NCBI RefSeq assembly: GCF_019059575.1
Contig: NW_024881587.1
Coordinates: forward strand, 88,501-152,500
Length of the DNA: 64,000 nucleotides
Source of the DNA: Amphibalanus amphitrite
Lineage: Eukaryota > Arthropoda > Thecostraca > Balanomorpha > Balanidae
Reading direction: 5' to 3'
Part shown: one piece after another, positions 46,863-57,020 of the stretch
Numbering within the stretch: the stretch's first letter is position 1
How the letters are laid out: every line of letters begins with the position of its first letter
The notes under the pieces: model-generated
Database searches by the model: none
What the model saw: the letters and a program-made list of their open reading frames with translations, nothing else
What the model was told of the DNA's origin: nothing
Program-made: the position numbers and the translations under genes

Positions 46863-48347
46863 CAAAATCAAGACAGCATAAGGACATCAGTTGTAAGGAT
46901 TAGCAATACAAAATGAGTTTAAGTACATTTCATCAATGGGCGCATATAAAACTTCGCAGGTAAGCATATGATTTTGAGAGACCAACAGATGTGGGAAAAA
47001 CGTTAACATGCTGTGTAAAAGTACGCTACCATAACTTTCAATAAAATTTCAAGCACATTTCATTATTTACATATACAGCTACGTTAAAATACGTTAGAAT
47101 AATAACGCACAAATATAAGGCAAGCCTGGTAAAAAGAAAGCACGCAGTTTAAGTGACCCCATCCTGCTATACGAACCATTGGGGGAAAGCGCCTCAAGAT
47201 ACAATTGCCATCACCAAGTAACGTTTCCAGTTTCCAGTGCCCGACACGACTTAACGATCACGCGGCGTCCTCCTTTCACAGTGTGGCACAGTACTACCAC
47301 TATAGCTATGTGATAAAAAAGGCCCACGGGCGTTGACTCTCAGCGACAACAGCCGTCACATGGCACTAGGGCTAGACCCCAATAATTGGGCCCTAGGGGG
47401 TTACATTCAGAGGGAATGTCTCGGTGCAACGTGCGCCGGAAACTGAAGCCACGGGGAGGCGGACATGCTCCTGCACTAACTTTAGATCGGGAATTTCTCT
47501 AATAAAACGCTTGAAAACGCACCATTCCGCTTGAAGGGCTTGGAGTGGAGATGGTGCCATACTTTTAATGCGAATTCTTATCTACCAATCACGACGCTAC
47601 TAAATGTTGATGAATCCACTCCGTACCAATCGCATGGCTTAGGATAAAATGACCCTAAGAGAAAGCCATCGGAATGCGGGAATAAATCAACGGAATGCAA
47701 GATCTGAGAACTGTGCCACTAAAGCACAGCTGCCCTAAAAGTCTCCTCACAGCACATCTTGTTGAACCACACGGCAATCTAACCACATCGCTAATAACAC
47801 TAGAATCGTTTTGATTTCATTACTTAGCCACTGATAAAGCAGGTGCAGACGGGACTGATTCCATTCAGCCGAGAGAAGCTGAGCATTAATGCTATGTGAT
47901 GGTGATGCTGGCACTCAAATTGACGCCGTCTTCTGCAACCTTCCGCATACGAATCGATTACCGGAGACAGGGGCTCCATCATTCAACACCAAAATTTCTG
48001 TAGCATTACTACTCAAGGTCTCTCTTATATCGACGCGCATCCCCGCGAATTCCCTTCTTTTACAGATCACTCCACCGAACCGGCTTCGCGGGACTCCCAC
48101 AGCACCCGCCGCCGGTGCCGTCTTACCTAGTGGTCGGACCCATCTCCTACTGAAGCACTAGCTCCGCTACATGCCCCTCCGGCAGGACTGACCACCTAAT
48201 TGCTCAGTCTTGCTCATCCAATATCCATAAGAAGCGCCGCCACTACTCCGTGGTTTCCCAATGGGACTGACCGCCTATTGAAGCACCATCAGGATCATCC
48301 GGTGGGACTGACCGCCTGCCGTGCCGCCGCCGGGCCGGGCCGGGCCG

Positions 48348-48519
48348 TCAGCCCAGCATGAGGCCGTGGTTCTTGCTGAGCCGCTTCCTGGCGCGGTCGT
48401 CGACACGCGAGAGCGGCCCGTTGACCACGGGCAGGCCGGTCTGGAGTCCCGAGGTGCGCTGCTGATAGTACGTCTCGGTGGAGCCGCTCCGCTGAGCCAG
48501 GAGAACGTCCGACGGCGTC
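48348..48519 (-). CDS. HPS4: HPS4 coding exon 8 (C-terminus)
   Basis: Acceptor gccggcggcag. It encodes TPSDVLLAQRSGSTETYYQQ and a tail ending ARKRLSKNHGLMLG then TGA at 48348-48350. The ETYYQQ and KRLSKNHGLML motifs match the conserved C-terminus of HPS4 and anchor the identification. Confidence 0.9.
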
Positions 48520-51500
48520 CTGCCGCCGGCGGAACGAGGTGGCCATTAGACAGAGCCGGGTACAGAGTCTACAGAGTACAGAGTACAGAGTACAGAGTAC
48601 AGAGTACAGAGACAGAGTCTGTATTAATGGCAGACTCACATACGTCAGTATTAAGTTTGTCAGTCATGCATTTTTACAGTCTTTAGTTAAAAATTTCTTA
48701 GTGATAAGAACCGCTTGCTAGATTATACACACAGCACGAGGTACCACGAGGCGGAGCAGGCAAACAACTGGCAAAGGACAGTCCTGGCGCAAGTGAGCAG
48801 CCCCGCCCCTCCGCCGATACACGCATTCTATCTCCATTCCCTCTCTCCCCGTCCTTCCACTACTCTCCCCCATCCTCTGACTAGGCTTCCCCCAGCCTGT
48901 ATCATCGTGTCAGCAGAGCCGCCCCGGCCTCACCTGATGCGGCAGTCGGCCAGCCGGCCGGCCAGCAGGTCGGCGTGCACCATCTGTACGAGGTGCGAGT
49001 CGAGCCGCGTGGCGCCCTCTGACTCCAGCTGGCGGCCGGGACCGGCGGCGGGCGCGGCGGACCCGTCGCCGCCGGCGGCCGGCCGCTCGCGTACGGACAC
49101 GTAGCTGTAGTGCTGGCCGTGGAAGGACGGGATCGAGCGGTAGCTGCGCAGCATCGTCTCCAGCTCCAGCAGGCCGGCCCCGGTCACGTGGTTCTGCGGG
49201 GGAGGAGATAGCGGTGTTATTGTGATGCTGGTACGCGATAAAGCTCTGGTGGAAGCCGGAAGGCAATCAAGTTAGCCTTGACGAGGACCTGTTTATCCCT
49301 TGGCATCCCGTTGTATGTAATTCTGAAGTTCTGAACATAAAAAACAAGTCTAACATGAGCGGTGCAGCATCGTTCTAGAAATGTGTGTTGTCTCCTGCGC
49401 ATTCAGAGACTGATCTGGAATCACAAAGCTATCGACATGCGGCCTCTAGCATTCGCTGTCACGCTCACACAGCTGTCATCACACATCCTCCGGTCGGCTC
49501 CGACGGCCGCTATCTGCGACTCACCAGGTGCTGCACGGTACCGCGCAGGGCGGCGCCGCGCGGCGGCTCCAGCAGCACGTGACAGCGCAGTTTACCGATG
49601 GCGTGTGTGTAGAGCAGCGCCGCGACGAGCGGCTCGTCGGCCGGCAGCTGCGGAGTGCCGCCGTCCGGCAGCTGCGCCGCCAGCTGGCGCGGCCGCCAGC
49701 TCAGCTCCTCGCCGTCGCTGTAGAAGCGGCGTCCGACGGGCCGGCCGCGCGGCGAGCCGGCCGGCCGCGAGCTCTCGGAGAAGTAGCCGGCCGGCGCGCC
49801 GCGCACCGGTCGCCAGGGGGGACCGCGAGCCGACGGCGAGGGCGGCGGCGCGACGCCGGCCGGCTCTGCGACCGCCAGCCGCGGCGTGTACAGCCGGTTG
49901 GAGCGGGGGATACCGAAGCTGTATGGGTTGGCCGAGACGGCCGTGAACGCCGGCTGGTTGTCCGGCAGCGACGCCTGCAGCTTGCGCACCTCGTCGCGGT
50001 AGAGGTCCGGCTGGCGGCGCTTCAGGTAGGCCAGGTTGGAGAACGGCTCTGGCACGTCCAGCTCGGTGAGGCTGCGGCGCGGCCGGCGGCTGGCGCGCGA
50101 CCGCCGCCGCAGCTGGCGCACCGGAATCTCGTCGAGCGCCGGCGGCGGCGGCGGCTCGGCGCGCGCGCACTCGGCCGACAGCGCCTGCAGCGCCAGCGCG
50201 CTGATCCGGTGCCGCACGGCCGCCGGAGACTCGGACTCCATCGGGTCCGGCTCGGCGGGCCCGGACGGCGCGGCGGCCTCCGGCGAGCCCGCCGGCACCG
50301 GCCGTTTGTCCGGCGACTGTCGCCGGCGGCGGCGGCGGCGCCGGACCGCGTCCGGCCGGTTCTCCTTCCCCGGCCTGGCGTCGGCGCCGCCCTCCTGCGC
50401 TGAGCTGGTGACGGAGGCGGCGCCGCTGCCCCCGCCGGTCCCCTCTGTAGCCTCGTCAATGGCCACGAGCGGCGGTAGGTCGGAGGGCGAGGAGGAGGGC
50501 GGAAACTGTGGGCAAACGCACACAGGTGTCGGCGAGGGTAGAGCGAGCGTGACCCAGGGGAGTAGCTCGGTAGTGTTAATGTGAAGCTACATCAGCATAG
50601 ACTCAAGGGAAACAATGTACGTGACGTGGGCCTATCCCTCTCAACATATATCATAATCGAGTAACGTCGCACAGTTATTATTAGAGGAATTAGTGGCAAT
50701 TCCCTAGCGTTGATAACCATGAAGCGTCACAAGGAAAACCGTGAAAACAAACCTCTTATTCTAAGTACTTATGTACGTGTGACTACCACCCAACTATCAG
50801 CCCACCATTATCAGCCCACTGCTAGTGCTATCCACCTCTGACTAAACAAACGGCGGACACCGCGTCCACACCGCGACCCATTTCGGCCGGCGATGCCACC
50901 CACCTCCTCGGATTGGACCCAGCGTTTCTCGGCGCCCGCCCTCAGCCCCGTGGCCAGCGCGCCGCCCAGGTGCACCCGCGCCAGCAGCGTGCCGGGCGGC
51001 ATCACAAAGTCCACGTCGGCCAGGTCAAAGGCGTCCTGGAACCGGCACAGACACCGAATCGTTACATGCTATTCGATTTCGAGATAAGAACAGGTTAGAC
51101 GGACAATTGACGGTACGTTCAGTGAATGAGACGGACAGCCTGCAGCTGACCTAAATCTTACAGACTATTGTTTACAACGAGTTTGAGCTACTATCTAATC
51201 TAAGAGACCGGTTATCCGAGCTGTAACCTATATGAGTAGCGCGGTTCGTGCGGTCGCCACCCTTTGAGTGGTTCTTCCTTACCCCTGGCAGCCGGTGAAT
51301 GTGGACGAGAGCCTCGAGCACCTCCTCGATGTCGTCATTCGAAACAACCCTGCAGCAGATACATCAATATCAAATAAGGACGTTAATCGCCTAACGTCTT
51401 CAGCAAACATGATCGTGTGAAACATGTCGGCTTAACCCTCGCCCCGTTGGGGGGGCCATTTTGGCCCCCCCCCCCCCTGTGGTTTTTCCTGAATAGCAGG

Positions 51501-54315
51501 AAAACGGCGGCGCGCAGCGCCGCCAAATTTTCAGCACCTTCCCGGGCATCAATTTGACACCTTCACACCAAATTTCAAGTCTTAGGTCACCTTAGGTCAG
51601 GAGTTATTGAGGTCAAACTGAGGTCATGTTCGAGCAAAAATGAGCAAAAAACATGCAATCTTGAAACGCTCACCAAATCTACAGTTATCAAGCAAATTTA
51701 AAGTTCTTTATATGGTCTAGTAGACAAAAAGCGGCGCTACAAAACTGCTATCTCGGATTTTCAAAATTTTTGGTTTTTGACCAAAAAAATTCAAAAAACT
51801 GATTTTTTTTTAGAAAAACTCGAAAAAATCCAAAATTTTTCCGAATTTCGAAAAAAACCGGAATATATGTGATAGTCCCAGCGCTCTTCTATATACATAC
51901 CAAATTTCAGATCGATATCTCGTTTTTTGGCCAAGTTATAGCGAAAAAAACTGTTCAAAAATGATGACGTCAAATTTTTGAACTCAATTTTTTTTTGCGA
52001 TTCTAGACCACGTACGGCAAAACAAAGACCACCATTGAACTCCCCGTGACGAGCTGCATCGATTCGGTACCCATTTTATGCAAAAATATCAACTTTGAAT
52101 TTGGACCTAATTTGACCTGACCTTGACCTGACCTTGACCTGATTTTGACCAAAACGTGACCTATGCTGGCCCCAAAGGCTGCCTCACCCACATAATCGCA
52201 TTTGTCATGTAAAATGGACCATAAAACATGTATCACACGACACTTTCATATTGTGACCCCTCCGTGACCTGACCTCTGTGACCTGACCTGGTATCAGTGA
52301 CCTCAAATAGCAAAATATGTGTTTGAAGAACATTTCCCCATCGATGATTTTCAATGAAATGCATTTTACTCGATTTTACAACGCATTTCTTGAAATGCTT
52401 GTAAACGGTGAAAATTGGACCTTTGACCTGACCTGTGACGTCATCGGTTTGACCTAGGTCAATAAAATTGGGTCACAAGGTAGTTCCCCGTTGGGGCTAT
52501 CCAACGCCGTTTACCGCTTGTCGCTATGTTGCGTGGTTCTCGAGATCTTAGGGGGGGGGGCCAAAATGGCCCCCCCTCCCAACCGGGCGCGTTGCTCGGC
52601 AGAGCCCAACGGGGCGCGGGTTAAAGTGCACTACAAGTGGACATAACAAGTAAATAAGCCAAAACATCACACGCATGAGATAAATCATGCAGTCGGTTCG
52701 CCCCCATCATTCCGGGTACCGGGCAGTGGAGAGTTGCTTACTTGGCGTCCCAGCAGAGGGTGCAGCTCAGCACCCCCGGCAGCCGCAGCGCCGCGCTCTG
52801 AACGTCAGACAACTGCTGCGCTATGAAGTCGTCCTTCTGAGAACGGACAGCGCGCGGAGGCACGACTGAGACACGGCGCGCCGAACTACCACCACACGGT
52901 GCACACACACAGACACACGGGCAAACAGACACACGGAGCGGGCAGAACGGCAGCCGACGGCTACGGCAGGCGTACAATCAGGCTCTGACATATCAGACGA
53001 GGATCAACTGGTGGACGAAAGACAACATCAACGAGACGGTCTATATGATTATGGACCGATACTGAATGCAGCCAACTGATCTAACATTGACCAGCACCAT
53101 GCATTAATTTAATCATTGGAAATAATTCGCACTGCGTGAAAACCTAGTGACAAGAAGAACGTCATTGAGCGCAAGCAAATAAGTACGTTGAACCAGCCCA
53201 TTATTTCGCCACCATGCTTATCTAGCTAAATCTACACAAAACCTTATTCTGAATGTGAAGTTGTTTGTTTCAGCTGACCTATGAAAGCCACCAGATGCTC
53301 CATTTAGATACCAACGTACAATGCTTCTCAGTCCTCACCGGTGATTCTCGGGCGCCCGACACCGCTGCCTTACCCATCGTACTACCGTCGGGGGGGGGGG
53401 GGGGGGAGTTGGGCGCCCGGACTACAGTGGTCATCGGCGGTACTACCGTCGTGCCGCCACCCACCTGGGCCCAGTCGAGTCGCGGCACCACGTCCAGGAC
53501 GCGCTCGAGCGGCGGCTGGCCGCCGGCGGCCGCCAGCAGCGGGCCCAGCGTGCGCGCCAGCCGGCGGCGCAGCACGCCGCGGTCGCCGCCGGCCGCCGCC
53601 AGCAGCGCCGACAGGCTGCCGTGCAGCAGCCGCAGCGCCTGCCGCGTGCGCGTCAGCTGCGCGCGCGTCACGTACGGCTCGTCCTCGCCCGAGGTGTGCA
53701 TCACCTGAGACAGAGAGCAGAGACACTGGGTTAGGGGTGTGCATCACCTGAGACAGAGAGCGGAAGGATCAGCTGAAGAGGCACTCGCTGTGGAACGTTC
53801 GGTGCGACAGTGTATTCAGCGTGAGCTAAACTGGTAGAGATAAAATATCTAGTAGGTAAAGGAACACATAAGACACCCAATGAGAATTATTTAACGCACC
53901 GATCCAGAGCGAGTCATATTTCAGTTGTTCAGCTGTCCTTGCATTCACAGCTTATCAAGAGGGAAGGCACATAACATTTATTTGAAAGCCTGTTTCCAGC
54001 ACCTTGACTCCTCCATATCCGAGTGCTTACCCAGACAAAGTTGCTTTCTCTGTGCAGGACAAACTGGCCGTGCCGGAGGCGGATCAGCCGCGGGAAGGTG
54101 GCCATGTCCTTCTCAGTGAAGAAGGCGGTGCCCATCAGCTGGCAGACGAGGTGGAGCGCCGCGCTGTCCACGATGGCCGCGCCGTCCGCGTCCACCTCGC
54201 CGGAGAGATCCTGCACCACGTCGCCGCCGCCGCCGCCGCAGCGCAGGAAACAGATGGCCTCGGCCGGGTCGTCCTCCTCGCGCGTGCAGCACGTCGTGTC
54301 GTAGATGAACATCAT
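48348..54315 (-). CDS. HPS4: HPS4-like subunit of BLOC-3, gene span
   Basis: Eight coding exons (54315..54031, 53704..53465, 52836..52742, 51349..51283, 51035..50904, 50505..49525, 49193..48934, 48519..48348) join with matching phases to 743 residues, close to vertebrate HPS4 (about 700). HPS4 and HPS1 form BLOC-3, the exchange factor for Rab32/38 that acts in making lysosome-related organelles. Family landmarks: an N-terminal MMFIYDTTC strand, LCGQLMG-like VCQLMGTAFF, FVLHRESNFVWV, LSCTLCWDAK, a long P/R/S-rich linker (about 290-520), AALLYTHAIGKLRCHVLLEP, HGQHYSYV and the C-terminal STETYYQQ...KRLSKNHGLML. Human HPS4 has the same pattern, ending QETYFQQ...KQKLLKHGVNLL. The extreme N-terminus is uncertain. 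Confidence 0.88.
48560..48615 (+). repeat. (ACAGAGT)n heptamer repeat in the last HPS4 intron
   Basis: About six tandem copies of acagagt. On the gene strand this is (ACTCTGT)n and sits about 40-95 bp upstream of the last exon's acceptor, contributing to its pyrimidine-rich region. Confidence 0.85.
48934..49193 (-). CDS. HPS4: HPS4 coding exon 7
   Basis: Acceptor cccccgcag, donor gtgagg. It encodes NHVTGAGLLELETMLRSYRS, FHGQHYSYVSV, a Gly/Ala-rich insert and HLVQMVHADLLAGRLADCRI. This corresponds to the human HPS4 segment from SLASLNGLEVHLKET through the VSLMHSEF region. Confidence 0.85.
49525..50505 (-). CDS. HPS4: HPS4 coding exon 6 (long linker)
   Basis: A 981-bp exon with acceptor gtttgcccacag and donor gtgagt, phase 0 both sides. 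Most of it is low-complexity P, S, R, A and G, likely disordered. Toward the end it becomes folded-like: LTELDVPEPFSNLAYLKRRQ, PYSFGIPRSNRLYTPRL and ADEPLVAALLYTHAIGKLRC. The other two minus frames and the plus frames are also open over hundreds of codons because of the extreme GC content, so frame choice rests on the conserved segments. Confidence 0.85.
50904..51035 (-). CDS. HPS4: HPS4 coding exon 5
   Basis: Acceptor tgccggttccag, donor gtgggt, 44 codons, phase 0 on both sides. It encodes DAFDLADVDFVMPPGTLLAR, VHLGGALATG and ends KRWVQSEE before the long linker exon. Confidence 0.8.
51283..51349 (-). CDS. HPS4: HPS4 coding exon 4
   Basis: A 67-bp exon with acceptor tgctgctgcag and donor gtaagg. 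It encodes VVSNDDIEEVLEALVHIHRL then PG. Phase 2 in, phase 0 out, matching exons 3 and 5. It continues the second longin-like strand and helix. Confidence 0.8.
51436..52620 (-). mobile_element. TTAA element inside an HPS4 intron
   Basis: TTAA at 51432-51435 and 52621-52624. The left end CCCTCGCCCCGTTGGG has the motif once plus a hairpin GGCCATTTTGGCC. The right end carries GTTGGG twice with a 19-bp spacer and the same hairpin inverted. Just inside the left hairpin is ggcggcgcgcagcgccgcc. The interior contains tgaccttgacctgaccttga (from about 52120). It lies between HPS4 exons 3 and 4, in the intron 51350..52741. No coding capacity. Confidence 0.8.
52742..52836 (-). CDS. HPS4: HPS4 coding exon 3
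   Basis: Acceptor gttctcag, donor gtaagc. It encodes KDDFIAQQLSDVQSAALRLP then GVLSCTLCWDA, the strand equivalent to the HILAGCILYKG part of human HPS4. It ends in phase 2. Confidence 0.85.
53465..53704 (-). CDS. HPS4: HPS4 coding exon 2
   Basis: Acceptor ctctctgtctcag, donor gtgggt, 80 codons, phase 0 both sides. It encodes VMHTSGEDEPYVTRAQLTRT and an Ala/Arg/Leu-rich helical region ending VPRLDWAQ, corresponding to the helices after the first longin-type strands. A second, nearly identical acceptor lies 43 bp upstream. Confidence 0.85.
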
Positions 54316-54325
54316 CCTGCCGTAC
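54031..54325 (-). CDS. HPS4: HPS4 coding exon 1 seen (N-terminal longin-like part)
   Basis: The acceptor ggactgccgcag precedes G TAC GGC AGG ATG ATG TTC. The first ATG is at 54315, but the acceptor means an upstream exon exists and could add residues. It encodes the start of the longin-like fold (MMFIYD) and an acidic, glycine-rich insert, then DSAALHLVCQLMGTAFF and the HRESNFVW end. The donor is gtaagc, phase 0. The acceptor region is tandemly duplicated just upstream (54374-54426). Confidence 0.75.
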
Positions 54326-54989
54326 CTGCGGCAGTCCGCACCACCGTCACCGGGGCTGCACTGGTCAATGGTCATCCTACCGTTCCTACAGCAGTTCCGC
54401 ACCACCGTCACTGGGGCTGCACTGGAGGCGAACCGAGCGTATTGCCGATCCTGGTGACAGCTGGTGATGATAATAACGTGGTAATGGAGAAAAAAAAATC
54501 ATCAGGGCATGCTAGGAAGCTACAGTTTGGCTGTTTATTGAAGTGGTATCTACTTGTAAAGGCAGCACAATTATCAGCAGCAAAAAAAGGTTAGACAATT
54601 TACTTGAACACATTTTGGGAATGGCAACACAGGGAAAAGCATACATATGCCCTTAAATATGCCTTATTTTGGATACCACAATGTTTTGTCTCACCTTAAA
54701 ACTTCATCCATTTTGGATATATGAAGGAGAAATAAAATGCTACTTCTTCAAGCTAGCAAACTTCACAAGTATCTTCGGACTAAATGAACATTGTTAAGCC
54801 TTGCATTGTTAAGTGCTTCATTCAAAACAGATTTCAATGCTCCTGAAGTGTAGCAACACTTGCAAAATGCAGATGAAACTGAAATTTCCAAGAAAGCCTG
54901 AATATTAGAGGGGCTGTGCCATGTAAACTCATCATTCACACATAAAGAAAACCAATGAAGACACACTCAGCTTCTCAGGTTAGTACACA
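54326..54989. other. Region upstream of HPS4 exon 1 seen
   Basis: It contains the tandem duplication 54311-54426 and AT-rich sequence. The missing 5' exon of HPS4 could lie here or further right; I could not identify it. Confidence 0.4.
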
Positions 54990-55202
54990 GTAGTCAACTA
55001 CAGAATGATGTTCCACTCCTCAGAAGCTATCAGTTGACCGGAGCGCTAAGTTGTGCCGTTTATCACGCAATTAAGCGTGTCGATTGTGAGCATTGGGACA
55101 AAGCCATAATTTGTGAACTCAGCCCGTGTGATGCGGCACAGCCTACCACTCCAGGCAAATAATTGCCTGTGAAAAGTGGAACATCATTCTGTAGTCGACT
55201 AC
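54990..55202. mobile_element. MITE with 27-bp terminal inverted repeats
   Basis: 54990-55016 and 55176-55202 are reverse complements with one mismatch; the ends begin gtagtcaactacagaatgat. The outer 12 bases are themselves a palindrome (gtagtcaactac or gtagtcgactac). The 159-bp middle is non-coding. Confidence 0.75.
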
Positions 55203-55305
55203 ATAGTGATCAAGACGGAAGCTCTAAGCTCTAAAAAGATGGCTTCTGTCCAAGATCGCTTCTGCCACGTCCTGGGTGTCAGAAGAAACAATCACCCGGA
55301 ATGCC

Positions 55306-55670
55306 GGTCCCGTAGCTCAGTCGGTAGAGCGTTGGACTCCTCGTGGTGAGAGCACGCGTTCCCGGTTACAACAACGGTTCGAAGCGCGACGGGCGCTTGA
55401 CGTTTATGGGCCTCCTGACAGGTAGGGTTGCGGTTGGTGGCACGCCTTAGCCAGGCGAAGTCAGTTGAGGGGACCGGCCGTGCGTGGCTATGTGCGCACG
55501 CTAAACATTGGACTCCAAATTCTGCCATAGAACCGGAATTGCGCGATCGCAGGGTAGAGGGCAAGGCCAACGGAACAAGCTTCGCTTAGCGTGGGCTCTG
55601 TCCTTTTGAATCTTTCTGTTCAAAAGGTTCGGACTTCAGACTAAATTTATAAAAAAACAAATTTTATTTT
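55306..55670 (+). mobile_element. tRNA-derived SINE candidate
   Basis: ggtcccgtagctcagtcggt contains a perfect RNA polymerase III A box (TAGCTCAGTCGG), with a D-arm that can form (GCTC..GAGC). A B-box-like ggttcgaagc follows at about 55375. The spacing is longer than in many tRNAs and the anticodon arm does not fold cleanly, so a working tRNA is unlikely. A non-tRNA body follows, then an A/T-rich end at about 55650-55675. SINE identity is inferred; no second copy is in the window. Confidence 0.5.
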
Positions 55671-56589
55671 TAGCAAACCCAAATTGCTGAAAAATGGGAA
55701 TGCAGTGCTGCCACTTCGACCATTTCCAAGGGGGACCAGAGAACCATTTAGGTCCACGACAACCAGCCAAGATCCAGTTCATTCCAGCCATACACTCCTT
55801 GATAAGTCAGGTTACCTCATATGGAGAGGGCAGCCCATATTTTTACACATCAATCATGTGCTGCTATATATTCTGGCAGAAGTGAACTAATAGATAAATC
55901 TCATCAGCAGATGCAGTTGGCTGGCATACACCCTTCTGTCTTGTATGGACTAAGGAATGATGCCACTTCATGGCTCTTGACAAAAAAAGACACTTGGCAG
56001 ACAAAGAAGTCAAAACTGTGTATGGACACCGGCTCTAATATTCACAGGACACTGACACAGGACACATTCAGTTCAATCAACAACCGAGGAGGCTATAGTT
56101 AGAGACATGCAGATGCATCTCAAATCCATCCATCCATCAATCCTGACAGATGTCATGCATGCGAGTAAGTACAAAGTACATTGCTGATCCAGAGATTCAC
56201 TCTATTTCATGACACAGGATCTAGATCCTAGGATTCCTTTTCCTCAAATATACTTTCAGAGGGGCTACCTAAGTCCTAAATTATTATGGGCAATGATAGG
56301 CTATTACATAAGTACTGTAGTTTCATTTTATAATGAACTGTATGACAATGAGCAGGCATATAAAATGCTGCATAGTCATTAGGCATAAGCATAGCACCTC
56401 TGTATACATGGACTGGACACAGAAAATCCGGCCATGACCACAACGGCCCTAAAAGTAAATGCTTATAACTCGAGAGTCAGTTCACCTACGACATCCATTT
56501 CTTCACCGCCGCATAGCCCCATTCATTGAAAATGATGGGGATCATCCGCCGAACCGATGCGGTGTAACGGGGGAGCACCAGCACGTGGC
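55671..56589. other. Spacer without recognised gene
   Basis: AT-rich sequence with several short open frames (up to about 90 codons), without domains or splice support. Confidence 0.4.
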
Positions 56590-57020
56590 GCGTGAGAGAT
56601 GTCTATGAAAATGGCGTGACAGTATCTCGGGAACGGCTGGACCGAATGAGTTCAGATTTGGCACCCAGCTAGGTATAACACACCTGCCAATAACGCATGT
56701 CCCAATTTTGAGGTGCCGATGCACGTGAGCACGTGCACACCCCTTTTTTGTATCTCAGAAACTACTCGTCCGATTTCGCTGAAATTTTGTATACAGGCAA
56801 CAGCCTAACAACCATTGCTGGTTGACACCTCAAGCAAGGGGTGCGACTGCACGTGCGCACGTGCACACCCCTTGTTCATATCTTGGAAACTAGCCGCCCG
56901 ATTTAGCTGAAATTTTGCATATATCCAAGTGTCTTATAACCATTGCTGGTGTTCGTCTCAATGTTAAGGTGCCGCTGCACGTGCGCACGTGCGCACCCCT
57001 CCATTATATCTCGGAGCTAA
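56590..57020 (+). repeat. Tandem array of about 125-bp E-box units
   Basis: Three full units and part of a fourth. Each begins with a tatctcggaaac..ccgatttcgctgaaat core and ends with a double CACGTG palindrome and cacccc. GCACGTGCGCACGTGC is exact at 56849-56864 and 56977-56992; the first unit has one change (cacgtgagcacgtg). The unit layout is that of copies A and B (3763.. and 18071..), but the surrounding sequence differs, so this is a related family. Confidence 0.75.

Larger units (their letters stand above)
44734..48347. other. Gene-free region downstream of HPS4
   Basis: It contains the perfect hairpin at 45610-45683, an imperfect inverted-repeat element at 46655-46862 and AT-rich sequence. 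No conserved coding exon. The part adjoining 48347 probably includes the 3' untranslated region of HPS4 (minus strand). Confidence 0.5.

Noticed and set aside
49528-50584. Plus-strand frames of 182-291 codons over HPS4 exon 6
   Set aside because: Antisense shadows created by extreme GC content; the minus frame has conserved segments and correct splice phases.
55306-55390. A functional tRNA gene
   Set aside because: The A box is perfect, but the anticodon arm does not fold cleanly and the sequence continues into a repeat-like body; a SINE head fits better.
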